A DNA stretch of 64,000 nt. Origin: JANNSO01 sp964485395 (GTDB lineage Bacteria > Spirochaetota > Spirochaetia > Treponematales > UBA12059). The DNA lies in assembly GCA_964485395.1 (NCBI GenBank), contig CAZAJF010000018.1, forward strand, positions 15,262-79,261, read 5' to 3'. The translations under genes were made by a program, and so were the position numbers. Of this stretch, positions 17,151 to 25,944 are shown piece after piece (the stretch's first letter is position 1; the number at the start of each line of letters is the position of its first letter). The notes beneath the pieces were generated by a model. It did not search any database and was not told where the DNA came from. It saw only the letters and a program-made list of their open reading frames with translations.

Positions 17151-17338
17151 GCGTATGTGCGTGAACGCGCGTATCCGCGTGAGCAAACGATTGCATATAT
17201 GCCCCATGTCGCGGTACGGCAGCAGTATTATCTGCGGCTCTGTGCTATGTTTGACGGAGGCATGCCGGAATATGCGCGATGAGTCTGCGCCTCCCCTGTA
17301 CTTTTGGAGCGAATCCGGGCAATAATTATGGAGTTATG

Positions 17339-18871
17339 ATGAATGCGGGAACGGTAGCGGTTATAGAAATCGGCTCTACGGGAATTCGCCTGCTCGTCGC
17401 GAATGTCCGCCCCGACGGTTCTTACGAAATTCTTGAAAACGCGGGAAAACCCAGTTCTCTCGGCCGGGATGCGTTTACCACGGGTTCCGTCAGTCGCGAG
17501 GCCACCCATGAATGCATTGCCGTGCTGCGCGGCTTCAGGGAAATCCTCAAGACCTACGGCATAGAGCCTCTGGATGCCAGGGTCGTGGCCATGAGCGCCA
17601 TCCGCGACGCGGAAAACCGCGATGCCTTCGTAGACCGCGTGGCGATGCGTACCGGCTTTAAAGTGCTCATCGTGGAAGATATAGAAGAAAACCATTACAT
17701 GTACCTCGCGGTTCAACACGCCCTGGGCGAGGATGCGCGCTATTTTGCCCGGTCCAATTCCATTATCCTGGAAGTAGGCGGCGGCTCCACCGAACTGATG
17801 CTTTTAAGGCGCGGCCGAATCGTCGCGGCGCATTCGCTGCGCTTGGGAACGGTGCGCGTCGAGGAGCAGGTCAAGGCGGCGGCGGGGTCCGGCGCCTACC
17901 TCATGCGCATCCTCAGCGACAATGTCCGCACGGTGTGCGCCGGTCTTGAAGAGGATATGTCGCTGGGCAGCATCAAGCACTTCATGGTAATCGGAAGCGA
18001 CGCGCGCTTCGCCGCGCAAAACGTGGGCACCGATGTGCGCGAGAACTACAGGATCATACCCAAGAAAAATTTCATACATTTCGTGGATCGACTCCACGGA
18101 ATGACGGTGGATGAAATCGTCTCGGCCTACCGCCTTCCCTACGGCGAAGCGGAAGCGGCCGTTCCCGGCCTCATCATCGCCAGCCTGTTCCTGGAACGCA
18201 CCGCCGCGGAGGATCTGGTGGTTCCCAACGTATCCATACGGGAAGGCATACTCCTGGCCATAGCCGGCGGCAAGACCAGCGAAATTGAGCGGGAGCTGCA
18301 CGGTCAGGTCATGGCTTCAGCGCGAAACCTGGGCAAGCGCTATCATTTCGACGAAAACCACGCGGTGTGGGTGGCCTCCACCGCGCTGTTCATGTTCGAC
18401 AGGCTTGCATCGCTGCACGGAATGGGCGCGCGGGAACGCCTCCTTCTGGACGTGGCGGCGATGCTCCACGACATCGGAATCTTCATAAGGGCCAGCGGCC
18501 ACCATAAGCATTCGGAATATATCGTGCAGAACAGCGAAATTTTCGGCCTGCAGCGCGACGAGCTGTTTATAATCGCGAATATCGTCCGCTACCACCGCAA
18601 GGCTGGCCCGGTCGCGGCGCATGTCAATTACATGAGCCTTTCCCGCGAGGATCGCCTCGTCGTGCTCAAGCTTTCCGGCCTGCTGCGTCTCGCGGACGCC
18701 CTCGACCGCAGCCATACCCAGCACTTCAGCCTCGTAGAGCTCGAACTCAAGGAGGATCACCTGCTGCTCCATAGCGATTGCGCCGGCGATTTATCGCTCG
18801 AGCGGCTTTCATTGGCGGAAAAAAGCGATATCTTTGACGATGTATTCGGCCTGAAAGTTATTATTATATGA
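17339..18871 (+). CDS. ppx: Exopolyphosphatase / guanosine pentaphosphatase (Ppx/GppA)
   Basis: About 510 residues. ATG codons at 17336 and 17339 are adjacent; 17339 is chosen because GGAG lies 5 bases before it. The N-terminal actin-like domain has VIEIGSTGIRLLV and ILEVGGGSTELML (phosphate loops). The C-terminal part is an HD domain (LLDVAAMLHDIGIFIRASGHHKHS near 375), as in long Ppx. The enzyme hydrolyses polyphosphate or pppGpp. The ppk gene starts 13 bp downstream, giving a polyphosphate synthesis/degradation operon. Confidence 0.92.
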   Translation: MNAGTVAVIEIGSTGIRLLVANVRPDGSYEILENAGKPSSLGRDAFTTGSVSREATHECIAVLRGFREILKTYGIEPLDARVVAMSAIRDAENRDAFVDRVAMRTGFKVLIVEDIEENHYMYLAVQHALGEDARYFARSNSIILEVGGGSTELMLLRRGRIVAAHSLRLGTVRVEEQVKAAAGSGAYLMRILSDNVRTVCAGLEEDMSLGSIKHFMVIGSDARFAAQNVGTDVRENYRIIPKKNFIHFVDRLHGMTVDEIVSAYRLPYGEAEAAVPGLIIASLFLERTAAEDLVVPNVSIREGILLAIAGGKTSEIERELHGQVMASARNLGKRYHFDENHAVWVASTALFMFDRLASLHGMGARERLLLDVAAMLHDIGIFIRASGHHKHSEYIVQNSEIFGLQRDELFIIANIVRYHRKAGPVAAHVNYMSLSREDRLVVLKLSGLLRLADALDRSHTQHFSLVELELKEDHLLLHSDCAGDLSLERLSLAEKSDIFDDVFGLKVIII

Positions 18872-18884
18872 GGATTACCGCAGT

Positions 18885-21062
18885 ATGCCCAAGCGCAACC
18901 TGAAACCCAGATTTTTCAACAGGGAACTGTCCTGGCTAGAGTTCAACGGCCGCGTGCTCGAGGAAGCCCAAAACCACGACAACCCCGCGCTTGAGCGCTT
19001 GAAATTCCTATCCATCGTGTCCTCCAATTTCGACGAGTTTTTCATGGTCCGCGTCGCGGCCATAAAGGCCAGGCTGCGCGGCGAGGCGCAAGTCCCCGAT
19101 AATTCGGGCTTGTCTCCCGAGGCGCTTTTTTCCCGCGTCTCGGAACGGGCCCATGAAATTACCGAAGCCCAATACCAGGTTCTGGTCAGGGAGATACTCC
19201 CTGCGCTCAAGGCCGGCGGAATCCACGTAACGAGGCCGGCCGATTGGGACGGCGCCACCACCCTCAAGCTCGCCGAGTATTTTTCAACCCAGGTGGCGCC
19301 CTTGCTTACGCCGCTTATCATCGAGTTCAAGGCTGAGGAAAAACTGCGGCTTACCGCCAACCTGCGCATCCATGCCGCATTCCTCCTCTGCCTCGACGAC
19401 GCTGCCGGAAAAAGCGCCTTGCAGGATAAGGCTTTGTCAGAGCACGGAGCGAAACCCGGCAGAGAGTATCTGGCCGTTATCCAGCTTCCACCCAAGTTGG
19501 GAAGGTTCCTTCCGCTTGTCTCGCTGGAAGCTTCCACGGTGCGGATGGCCTTGATCGACGATATCGTGCTCACTTTCGGCCAGGATATGTTCAAAGGCTT
19601 CAAGATATTGGATCGCCTGCTCTTCAAGGTTACGCGGGACGCAGACATCGGCGTCGACGAATTCCGGGATGACGACTTCGTCGATGCAATGAAGGAAGTC
19701 CTCGTAAACCGACAGAGTTCCTTGCCGGTGCGCTTGTCCGTTTCCACGGAATCCGAGCGTATCGCCTCCATGCTCAAGGATATGCTGGGTTTGGAGGATC
19801 GGGACGTCTACCGTATGCCGGGACCCATCGACCTCAAGAGTTTCATGGAGCTTGTGGCGGTAAAAGGCTTTGACCGCCTTAGGTTTCCCCCGCGCGAGGC
19901 CTTTCCGGTATTCACTCCCACCGAGGAAAACAGCATTTGGGATGAGCTCCGGAAACGCGACATCGTGCTGCACCTGCCGTACGAGTCGTTTTCGCTGGTC
20001 ACCGCTTTTTTCGAGAGCGCGGCCGCCGATCCCGCCGTCCTCGCGATTAAGGCTACACTGTACCGGACCTCCGGAGACTCTCCCGTAATCAAGGCGCTTA
20101 CCAAGGCTGCCAAAAACGGCAAGCAGGTTACCGTAATCGTGGAGCTGAAAGCCCGTTTCGACGAAGAGCGCAACATTGCCTGGGCCAACCAGCTGGAACA
20201 GGCGGGCGCCATCGTCGTATACGGCGTGGCGCACCTCAAGGTGCATGCCAAGGCGGCGATAGTCGTGCGCCGCGAAGAGGACGGTCTCATTCGGCGCTAC
20301 GCCCACGTGTCCACGGGCAACTACGACGACAGGACGGCCAAACTCTACGCGGATCTCTCGCTGTTTACGACGAATCCCGCGCTGTGCGCCGATCTCGGCT
20401 CGTTCTTCAACATGCTTACCGGCCTCTCCAATCTCGGCGACCTGAAGCTGCTGTCCATGGCGCCGTTCGACCTGAAGCGGCGGCTGCTTCTGTTGATCGA
20501 GAGGGAAACCGGGCGCAGCACGCCCGAATCCCCCGGTCTCATCGTAGCCAAGATCAACTCGCTCTGCGATGCCGATATAATCGAGGCGCTGTACCGGGCG
20601 TCGCAGGCCGGGGTTCAGGTGCTGCTCAACGTGCGCGGCGTATGCCAGCTGGTTCCCGGCGTAAAGGGAATGTCGGAAACGATAAACGTCGTGTCCGTCG
20701 TGGGACGCGTCCTGGAACATTCGCGCATCCTGTACTGCAGGAATGGCGGCGCCGAGGAGATGTATATTTCCAGCGCGGACTGGATGCCCCGAAACCTCGA
20801 GCGGCGCATCGAGCTGCTTTTTCCCGTGCAATCCGAGGCCGTCCGCGAGCGGATTTACGATATACTTTTATCGTATTTCGTGGATACCATGCATGCGCGC
20901 GCTCTCTCGGCGGGAGGCACGTGGCGGAAGGTGCCTTCGGGGACGGGCGAGGACCGGTTTTCCGCCCAGGACTATTACTATGCCGAAGCGAAGCGCCGTT
21001 TCGAATCCGTCGCGAGCAAGGCCGTTTCCGGCGAGCTTCAGGTGCGCCGCAAGGCTCCCTGA
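18885..21062 (+). CDS. ppk: Polyphosphate kinase 1
   Basis: 725 residues, full length (family about 690-720). It transfers the ATP gamma-phosphate to polyphosphate reversibly. FFNRELSWLEFNGRVLEEA at the N-terminus and SNFDEFFMVRVAAIKARL are conserved openings. The catalytic His lies in HLKVHAKAAIVVRR (near 452), followed by HVSTGNYDDRTAKLYADLS and YISSADWMPRNLERRIELLFPV. It overlaps nothing, follows ppx by 13 bp and precedes glgA by 81 bp with its own promoter in between. The tail past residue 680 is variable. Confidence 0.96.
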   Translation: MPKRNLKPRFFNRELSWLEFNGRVLEEAQNHDNPALERLKFLSIVSSNFDEFFMVRVAAIKARLRGEAQVPDNSGLSPEALFSRVSERAHEITEAQYQVLVREILPALKAGGIHVTRPADWDGATTLKLAEYFSTQVAPLLTPLIIEFKAEEKLRLTANLRIHAAFLLCLDDAAGKSALQDKALSEHGAKPGREYLAVIQLPPKLGRFLPLVSLEASTVRMALIDDIVLTFGQDMFKGFKILDRLLFKVTRDADIGVDEFRDDDFVDAMKEVLVNRQSSLPVRLSVSTESERIASMLKDMLGLEDRDVYRMPGPIDLKSFMELVAVKGFDRLRFPPREAFPVFTPTEENSIWDELRKRDIVLHLPYESFSLVTAFFESAAADPAVLAIKATLYRTSGDSPVIKALTKAAKNGKQVTVIVELKARFDEERNIAWANQLEQAGAIVVYGVAHLKVHAKAAIVVRREEDGLIRRYAHVSTGNYDDRTAKLYADLSLFTTNPALCADLGSFFNMLTGLSNLGDLKLLSMAPFDLKRRLLLLIERETGRSTPESPGLIVAKINSLCDADIIEALYRASQAGVQVLLNVRGVCQLVPGVKGMSETINVVSVVGRVLEHSRILYCRNGGAEEMYISSADWMPRNLERRIELLFPVQSEAVRERIYDILLSYFVDTMHARALSAGGTWRKVPSGTGEDRFSAQDYYYAEAKRRFESVASKAVSGELQVRRKAP

Positions 21063-21082
21063 TTTTAGGCTGGGTTTTTTGA

Positions 21083-21111
21083 TTGCCCCGCGACTTGATT
21101 TTGTATATACT
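21083..21111 (+). promoter_or_regulatory. Promoter of glgA
   Basis: TTGCCC (21083-21088), 17 bases, then TATACT (21106-21111); the GTG start with AAGGAG follows at 21144. Confidence 0.45.
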
Positions 21112-21143
21112 TTGCTGCAGTATCGGCTTCAAGGAGTTATGCG

Positions 21144-22625
21144 GTGAACATACTTATGGTATCCAGCGAGGCAACCCCGTTTGCCAAATCAGGTGGGCTC
21201 GCCGATGCCGTTTCAGCATTGTCCCGCGCTATGCGGCGCGCAGGGCACGATGTGCGTATCGTCATGCCGCGCTATTATTCCATAGACAAGGCCAAGCTCA
21301 AGCTCATTCCGGGCGCCATGGGCGTCAAGGTTGGTCCGGGCGAGGAGTGGTGCGCCGTCTACGAGGACGTGCTGCCTTCTACCGACATCCCTGTGTATTT
21401 CGTGGATCACGAGAAGTTTTTCGGCCGCGACGGAATTTACGGCGACAGGATGCAATCGGATTTCGCCGACAACGCCCAGCGCTTTTCCTTTTTCTCGGCG
21501 TCGGTTTTTCAGGTATGCCGGAAGATAGGCTGGGTGCCGGATATCTTTCACGCCCACGACTGGCCCTCCGCACTCGTGCCCGTTTACCTTCGCTACTCCG
21601 AGCGCGGCGGGGTCTTCGATTCTTCCGTCTCGGTCTTCACGATTCATAACCTGGGCTACCAAGGCGTGTACCCCAAGAACGTATTCCCGTTCCTCAACCT
21701 GCCCTGGGAGGCGTATCACGGGGCGGGGCTCGAATATTTCGATAACATCAACCTGCTCAAGGCCGGAATCACCTGCGCGCACAGGCTCTCCACCGTCTCG
21801 CCCACCTATGCCTCGGAGATACAGACCGCCGATTACGGCTGCTCGCTGGACGGCCTTCTCCGCGCGCGCAGCTCCGATCTCGTAGGAATACTCAACGGCG
21901 TGGACCTGGACGACTGGAATCCCGCCACCGACAAGCACCTTCCGGCCAATTACAGCTGGGACGACATGCGCGGCAAGGCTGTCTGCAAGCAGGCTTTGCA
22001 GAGGGAGTTCGGCCTGCCGGAGGATCCTTCCATCCCAATTCTTGGGCTCGTGTCCCGATTGACCGACCAGAAAGGCGTGGGCGAGCTTTTCGGCCCCACG
22101 TACGGCGCGGCCTGGCAGATGTGCCGGGACATGAATATCCAGTTCATAATCCAGGGTACCGGCGAGCCCTGGTGCGAAAACGAACTTCGGTCGCTCACCG
22201 AAAAACTGCCCAATCTCAAGGCCCGCATCGGGTATTCGGAAAAGCTGGCCCACCTCATAGAGGCGGGATCGGATTTTTTTATCATGCCCAGCCGCTACGA
22301 GCCCTGCGGCCTGAACCAGATGTACTCGCTCCATTACGGCACCATGCCCATCGTGCGAAGGACCGGGGGATTGGCGGATACGGTATCTAATTATAACCAG
22401 GAATCCGGCAGCGGCACGGGCTTCGTGTTCGATTACCTCTCGCCGCGCGCGATATACGACACGACAGGCTGGGCCGTCTGGGTTTGGTACAACAGGCAGG
22501 AACACCTGAAGGCGATGCGCCTTCGGGCCATGCAGCTTGAATTCTCGTGGGACAAGTCCGCGAGGGAATACTGCACGCTCTACGGCGCCATCAGCCCGGC
22601 GGCAAGACAAGGGGAGATCGCATGA
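21144..22625 (+). CDS. glgA: Glycogen synthase (ADP-glucose type, GT5)
   Basis: 493 residues from a GTG with AAGGAG 7 bases upstream. It adds glucose from ADP-glucose to alpha-1,4-glucan. The N-terminal MVSSEATPFAKSGGLADAVSAL contains the KxGGL motif that binds ADP-glucose; FHAHDWPSALVPVY follows; the C-terminal SRYEPCGLNQMYSLHYGTMPIVRRTGGLAD motif is near 385. No other glg gene is in the window. Its stop overlaps the start of the next gene (ATGA). Confidence 0.95.
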   Translation: MNILMVSSEATPFAKSGGLADAVSALSRAMRRAGHDVRIVMPRYYSIDKAKLKLIPGAMGVKVGPGEEWCAVYEDVLPSTDIPVYFVDHEKFFGRDGIYGDRMQSDFADNAQRFSFFSASVFQVCRKIGWVPDIFHAHDWPSALVPVYLRYSERGGVFDSSVSVFTIHNLGYQGVYPKNVFPFLNLPWEAYHGAGLEYFDNINLLKAGITCAHRLSTVSPTYASEIQTADYGCSLDGLLRARSSDLVGILNGVDLDDWNPATDKHLPANYSWDDMRGKAVCKQALQREFGLPEDPSIPILGLVSRLTDQKGVGELFGPTYGAAWQMCRDMNIQFIIQGTGEPWCENELRSLTEKLPNLKARIGYSEKLAHLIEAGSDFFIMPSRYEPCGLNQMYSLHYGTMPIVRRTGGLADTVSNYNQESGSGTGFVFDYLSPRAIYDTTGWAVWVWYNRQEHLKAMRLRAMQLEFSWDKSAREYCTLYGAISPAARQGEIA

Positions 22626-24154
22626 AAACGGACACCAAAGTATACGATTACAAGAAAGACAAAGTACGCCAGGCCATCCTCGGAGCATTCAAGAAAAACC
22701 GCGGTGAGTCCACGGTGGCCGATCTCGTGGCCTTTACCGGGTTGCCGAAATACCAGGTGGAGACCGAACTTCCCGCAGTGGCGGACGAGTATTCGGGCAG
22801 GCTCAAGGTTACCGAGTCCGGCGAGATCCTCTACTCCTTCCCGCGCGGCTACGCAAGCCGGTACCGGGGTTTCATCCCGGGGCTCAAGCGCTTCTGGAAA
22901 GGTTTCAAGAAAGGCCTCGCGGCGGTTCTTTCCCTCCTCTTCAAGATTTGGATCATGGTCATGCTCATCGGCTATTTCGCGCTGTTCGTCGCCCTGGTCG
23001 TCGTGGCGCTCGTGGCATCCATCGCCGGTACGTTCGCGGGCGGAAAAGACAGCAAGAGCAGCGGCCGATCCGGTGGAATCGGCGGGCTGGGCCTGGCCAT
23101 GCGCCTCGTGGAACTGTTCGTGCGCATCTGGTTCTATAACGAGATGTTCAACGGTTCGTCATCTTCCCGCGGCTCCTTCAACCTGCGCGCGCGAAGCAAG
23201 GAGCAGAGGAGACCTTTGCACAAGGCCATATTCTCGTTCGTGTTCGGCGAGCCCGATCCGAACGCGGAACACGATGCCGTGCAAAAACAGGTTTTCGTCT
23301 CCCTGGCCAGGCAAAAAAAAGGAATCGTGCTGCTCGAGGATTTCATGAGCCTCACCGGTCTCCCGCCTGCGGACGCAGAACTGGCCATCTCTTCCTACCT
23401 CTACGAATTCGAGGGAAGCGCCGAGGTCAGCCCCTCGGGAACCGTGTACTACCATTTCCCGTCGCTGCTCAAGAGCGCGCGCGCCGTTTCCCCTAACGCC
23501 GTTTCCGGGGATTCGGGGTATTCCGCGATGAAGAAACTGCGCCAGTTCTCGGCCAACAAAGGCGGCTCGAATTTCTGGTACGGGGCCATCAATACGGTAA
23601 ACCTCGCCTTCGGGTCCTACTTCATCTACATGTTCGCCTCGGGGGCGTCCACCATAGTCCGCATGTTCCATGATAAAATGATAATTACCGGAAGTTTTCT
23701 TTACGAGATTACGGGGAGCATCCTGTCCCAGTTCCTGGGAGTCGCGAATCCTGCGCCCGTGCTGCTCGTGAGCCTGGGCATCGTGCCCGTCGCTTTTTCA
23801 GCGCTTTTTTGGCTGGTTCCCGCGTTGCGCTTCATTCGGCTCAAAAAGCAGAACGAGCTCGTAAAGCGGGAAAACGCCAGGCGATACCTTTATTCCGCCG
23901 CGCTCGCCCATCCTGCGCGCGTGGATTCCGGCGTCTTCAAGGCCTTGCCCGCCTCCTCGCTGCCGACCGACCAGAAGAAACTCGTGCGCGCAGTCGACGA
24001 GCTCGCGGCTTATGAAGCCGGGGAGCCGGATTCCGCCGGAGCCTGGAACCTCGCCGAGCTTCAGCGGAAGGTACGGGACGCCGACGCGTTGCGCGCCAAG
24101 GTTCGTCCCGAGGATTACGAGGCGGGCGCCACGGTCTTCGACAGCGATTCCTGA
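22622..24154 (+). CDS. Membrane protein with two winged-helix-like repeats, unknown
   Basis: 510 residues from the ATG that overlaps the glgA stop by 4 bases. Not recognised by name. Residues about 8-80 (KVRQAILGAFKKNRGESTVADLVAFTGLPKYQVE...ILYSFPRGY) and about 215-290 (VQKQVFVSLARQKKGIVLLEDFMSLTGLPPADAE...VYYHFPSLL) align as an internal repeat with a winged-helix look. Between and after them are hydrophobic segments (near 110-140, 345-375, 385-400), and a Gly/Ser-rich stretch GGKDSKSSGRSGGIGG. The C-terminal 100 residues are soluble and charged. Coupling to glgA and the adjacent EamA gene suggests one transcript. Confidence 0.55.
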   Translation: MKTDTKVYDYKKDKVRQAILGAFKKNRGESTVADLVAFTGLPKYQVETELPAVADEYSGRLKVTESGEILYSFPRGYASRYRGFIPGLKRFWKGFKKGLAAVLSLLFKIWIMVMLIGYFALFVALVVVALVASIAGTFAGGKDSKSSGRSGGIGGLGLAMRLVELFVRIWFYNEMFNGSSSSRGSFNLRARSKEQRRPLHKAIFSFVFGEPDPNAEHDAVQKQVFVSLARQKKGIVLLEDFMSLTGLPPADAELAISSYLYEFEGSAEVSPSGTVYYHFPSLLKSARAVSPNAVSGDSGYSAMKKLRQFSANKGGSNFWYGAINTVNLAFGSYFIYMFASGASTIVRMFHDKMIITGSFLYEITGSILSQFLGVANPAPVLLVSLGIVPVAFSALFWLVPALRFIRLKKQNELVKRENARRYLYSAALAHPARVDSGVFKALPASSLPTDQKKLVRAVDELAAYEAGEPDSAGAWNLAELQRKVRDADALRAKVRPEDYEAGATVFDSDS

Positions 24155-25059
24155 TGGCGGACGCAGAAAAAAACTCGGCTCACCTGAAACGGACGCGCCT
24201 GTCGGGCGTCCTGTTCGCGGTAGTTTCCGCATCCGGTTTCGCCGTGCTCGGGCTTTTCGCCAAGCTCATCTACGGCGAGGGTTTCGCCGTACCTCAGGCA
24301 CTCGCCTGGAGGTTTACCGTCGCCGCCGTTTTTCTCTGGGCTTATCTTCTCATAGCCAAGAAATACAGGCACCCAGCTCGACTGTACGGCAAGCTCGCCC
24401 TTTTGGGGCTGTTCGGATTTACCCCCCAGGCAGGTCTTTATTTTTTGACGGTAAGCTACCTGGAGCCCGGCCTTACCTCGCTTCTCCTGTATCTGTATCC
24501 CGCTTTCGTCGTAATCTTCGGAATTTTGTTCCTTCGCAGAAAGCCCGGTTCAACCCAGATACTCGCCTTGGCCCTGTCCTTGACCGGGTGCGTGCTCACG
24601 TTCTGGACGAGGGGCAATTACCCGATGATCGGTTACGTGCTGGGCGTAACGGTGGCTTTGGCGTATGCTGGTTATATTTTAGTTACTGAGCGCGTCCTGG
24701 CGGGGGTGGATCCCGTATTCGCCACCACGGTCATCATGACGGTCGCCGCGGCTTTCTACTGGATGCTGAGCGTCTCGGGCGGCGTCGTGCGATTTCCCGC
24801 AAGTTGGCAAGCGGTCGCGGGCATCCTCGGCGTTGCGGTGATTTCCACCATGCTGCCGGTAATAACTCTTTTTGCGGCGCTCAAACGGATCGGCTCGGCG
24901 GACGCGTCCCTCGTTTCCACCGTGGAGCCGCTGATCACTATCTGCGTCTCCGCGCTCGTGCTCGGCGAGAGGCTGGGACCCCTCCAGCTCGCCGGAGGAG
25001 CGTTCATACTCGCCTCGCTTCTGGTGCTCAATCTCCGGGGCGGTAAGGCGGCCGCGTAG
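24154..25059 (+). CDS. EamA/DMT-family transporter
   Basis: 301 residues with about ten hydrophobic segments in two EamA repeats (LSGVLFAVVSASGFAVLGLFAKL... and IGYVLGVTVALAYAGYILVTERVLAG...). The second repeat ends VSTVEPLITICVSALVLGERL, the usual EamA signature near the C-terminus. These are inner-membrane drug/metabolite transporters; the substrate is unknown. The ATG overlaps the preceding stop by one base (TGATG), so it belongs to the glgA transcript. Confidence 0.88.
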   Translation: MADAEKNSAHLKRTRLSGVLFAVVSASGFAVLGLFAKLIYGEGFAVPQALAWRFTVAAVFLWAYLLIAKKYRHPARLYGKLALLGLFGFTPQAGLYFLTVSYLEPGLTSLLLYLYPAFVVIFGILFLRRKPGSTQILALALSLTGCVLTFWTRGNYPMIGYVLGVTVALAYAGYILVTERVLAGVDPVFATTVIMTVAAAFYWMLSVSGGVVRFPASWQAVAGILGVAVISTMLPVITLFAALKRIGSADASLVSTVEPLITICVSALVLGERLGPLQLAGGAFILASLLVLNLRGGKAAA

Positions 25060-25091
25060 CGCGGATTCGGCGCCAACCGGGGTATGCGGTT

Positions 25092-25913
25092 CTATCGGTA
25101 CAGCGAGTCCAGGGCGGCGACGAGTTTTTTTGCCTCGCCCGCGCTGTAGTCCGGCGGCGCTATGCTCGGCTCTTCCGGGCATGGGCTGATGAGAGCCCCT
25201 CCCGCCAGTGCTGCCGTGAATAATTTTGAATATTCAATGGATTCATCCCGGCGGAACAAATAGGGGCCGGCGCGCAGAAAATGTTTTTCCAGGATATCCC
25301 CGAATTTTCGCCAATGCCCCTCCTCGTAACCGTTCTCGGCCGATCGCGCCAGAGTGTCCAGGGCTCGGCAAGCCGCATGATGCATGAGGGGTGGGATCAA
25401 TTCTCCTTTCAAGGCGTGGCCGGCGGCTTCATCGCGGGCCAGCAGGCATGAGGGAGCGAACGGACGGGGGCAGGGCAGCCGCGCCAGCGCAAAGCCGAAA
25501 TTATCCGGCACAGTGGAGAAGGGGCGCGCAAGCCCGATGCCGAAGGCATCGCCTGAGTTTTCGGGGGAGGCTCCCGGCCGTCGGATGTCCACGACGGTAA
25601 TCTTTTTATTCAGGGCGAGAGCCAGGGCTTCCAGCGCTCTCTCCTCGTTTATGAAGAGGAAGGCCGCGCTGAATTCGGGCCACGTGGAACCAAGGGCTTT
25701 CATGAGCCGGGCCTCGTGAAGGCCGGGGTAGGCGCGGGTCAGGCCCTTTTCCGCGGCATTGCCCGCATATAGGATCGCTGATTTTTCGCCGTCGCCCAAG
25801 AGGCCTCGGCCGCCGTCCAGCCACAAGTCCAGTACGCGGGTGCCGTCCGCCGTATAGAGCCGGTTTCCGCGGATGCGCCGGACGGGTTTCAATAATCGAA
25901 GTAAATTATCCAT
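25092..25913 (-). CDS. Degenerate aminotransferase-like protein
   Basis: 273 residues. The opening VRRIRGNRLYTADGTRVLDLWLDGG GRGLLG-type pattern and later AYPGLHEARLMKAL resemble the start of class III PLP aminotransferases, which also begin with a 'G..LYD.DG..YLD...G.G...LGH' block. The protein is short (family about 400), and no clear Schiff-base lysine motif is seen, so it may be catalytically dead or a divergent family. It lies 31 bp downstream of pcrA on the same strand and may be the last gene of that operon. Treat the family link as tentative. Confidence 0.4.
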   Translation of the reverse strand: MDNLLRLLKPVRRIRGNRLYTADGTRVLDLWLDGGRGLLGDGEKSAILYAGNAAEKGLTRAYPGLHEARLMKALGSTWPEFSAAFLFINEERALEALALALNKKITVVDIRRPGASPENSGDAFGIGLARPFSTVPDNFGFALARLPCPRPFAPSCLLARDEAAGHALKGELIPPLMHHAACRALDTLARSAENGYEEGHWRKFGDILEKHFLRAGPYLFRRDESIEYSKLFTAALAGGALISPCPEEPSIAPPDYSAGEAKKLVAALDSLYR

Positions 25914-25944
25914 GGTGGTCTCCGTAGCGTCCCGGTGCGGGTTT

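Noticed and set aside
19437..20831. Long 464-residue frame antisense to ppk
   Set aside because: It is the mirror of a high-GC coding region; the composition is low-complexity and ppk has full homology on the other strand.
21213..22688. 491-residue frame antisense to glgA
   Set aside because: Same reason; glgA is unambiguous on the plus strand.
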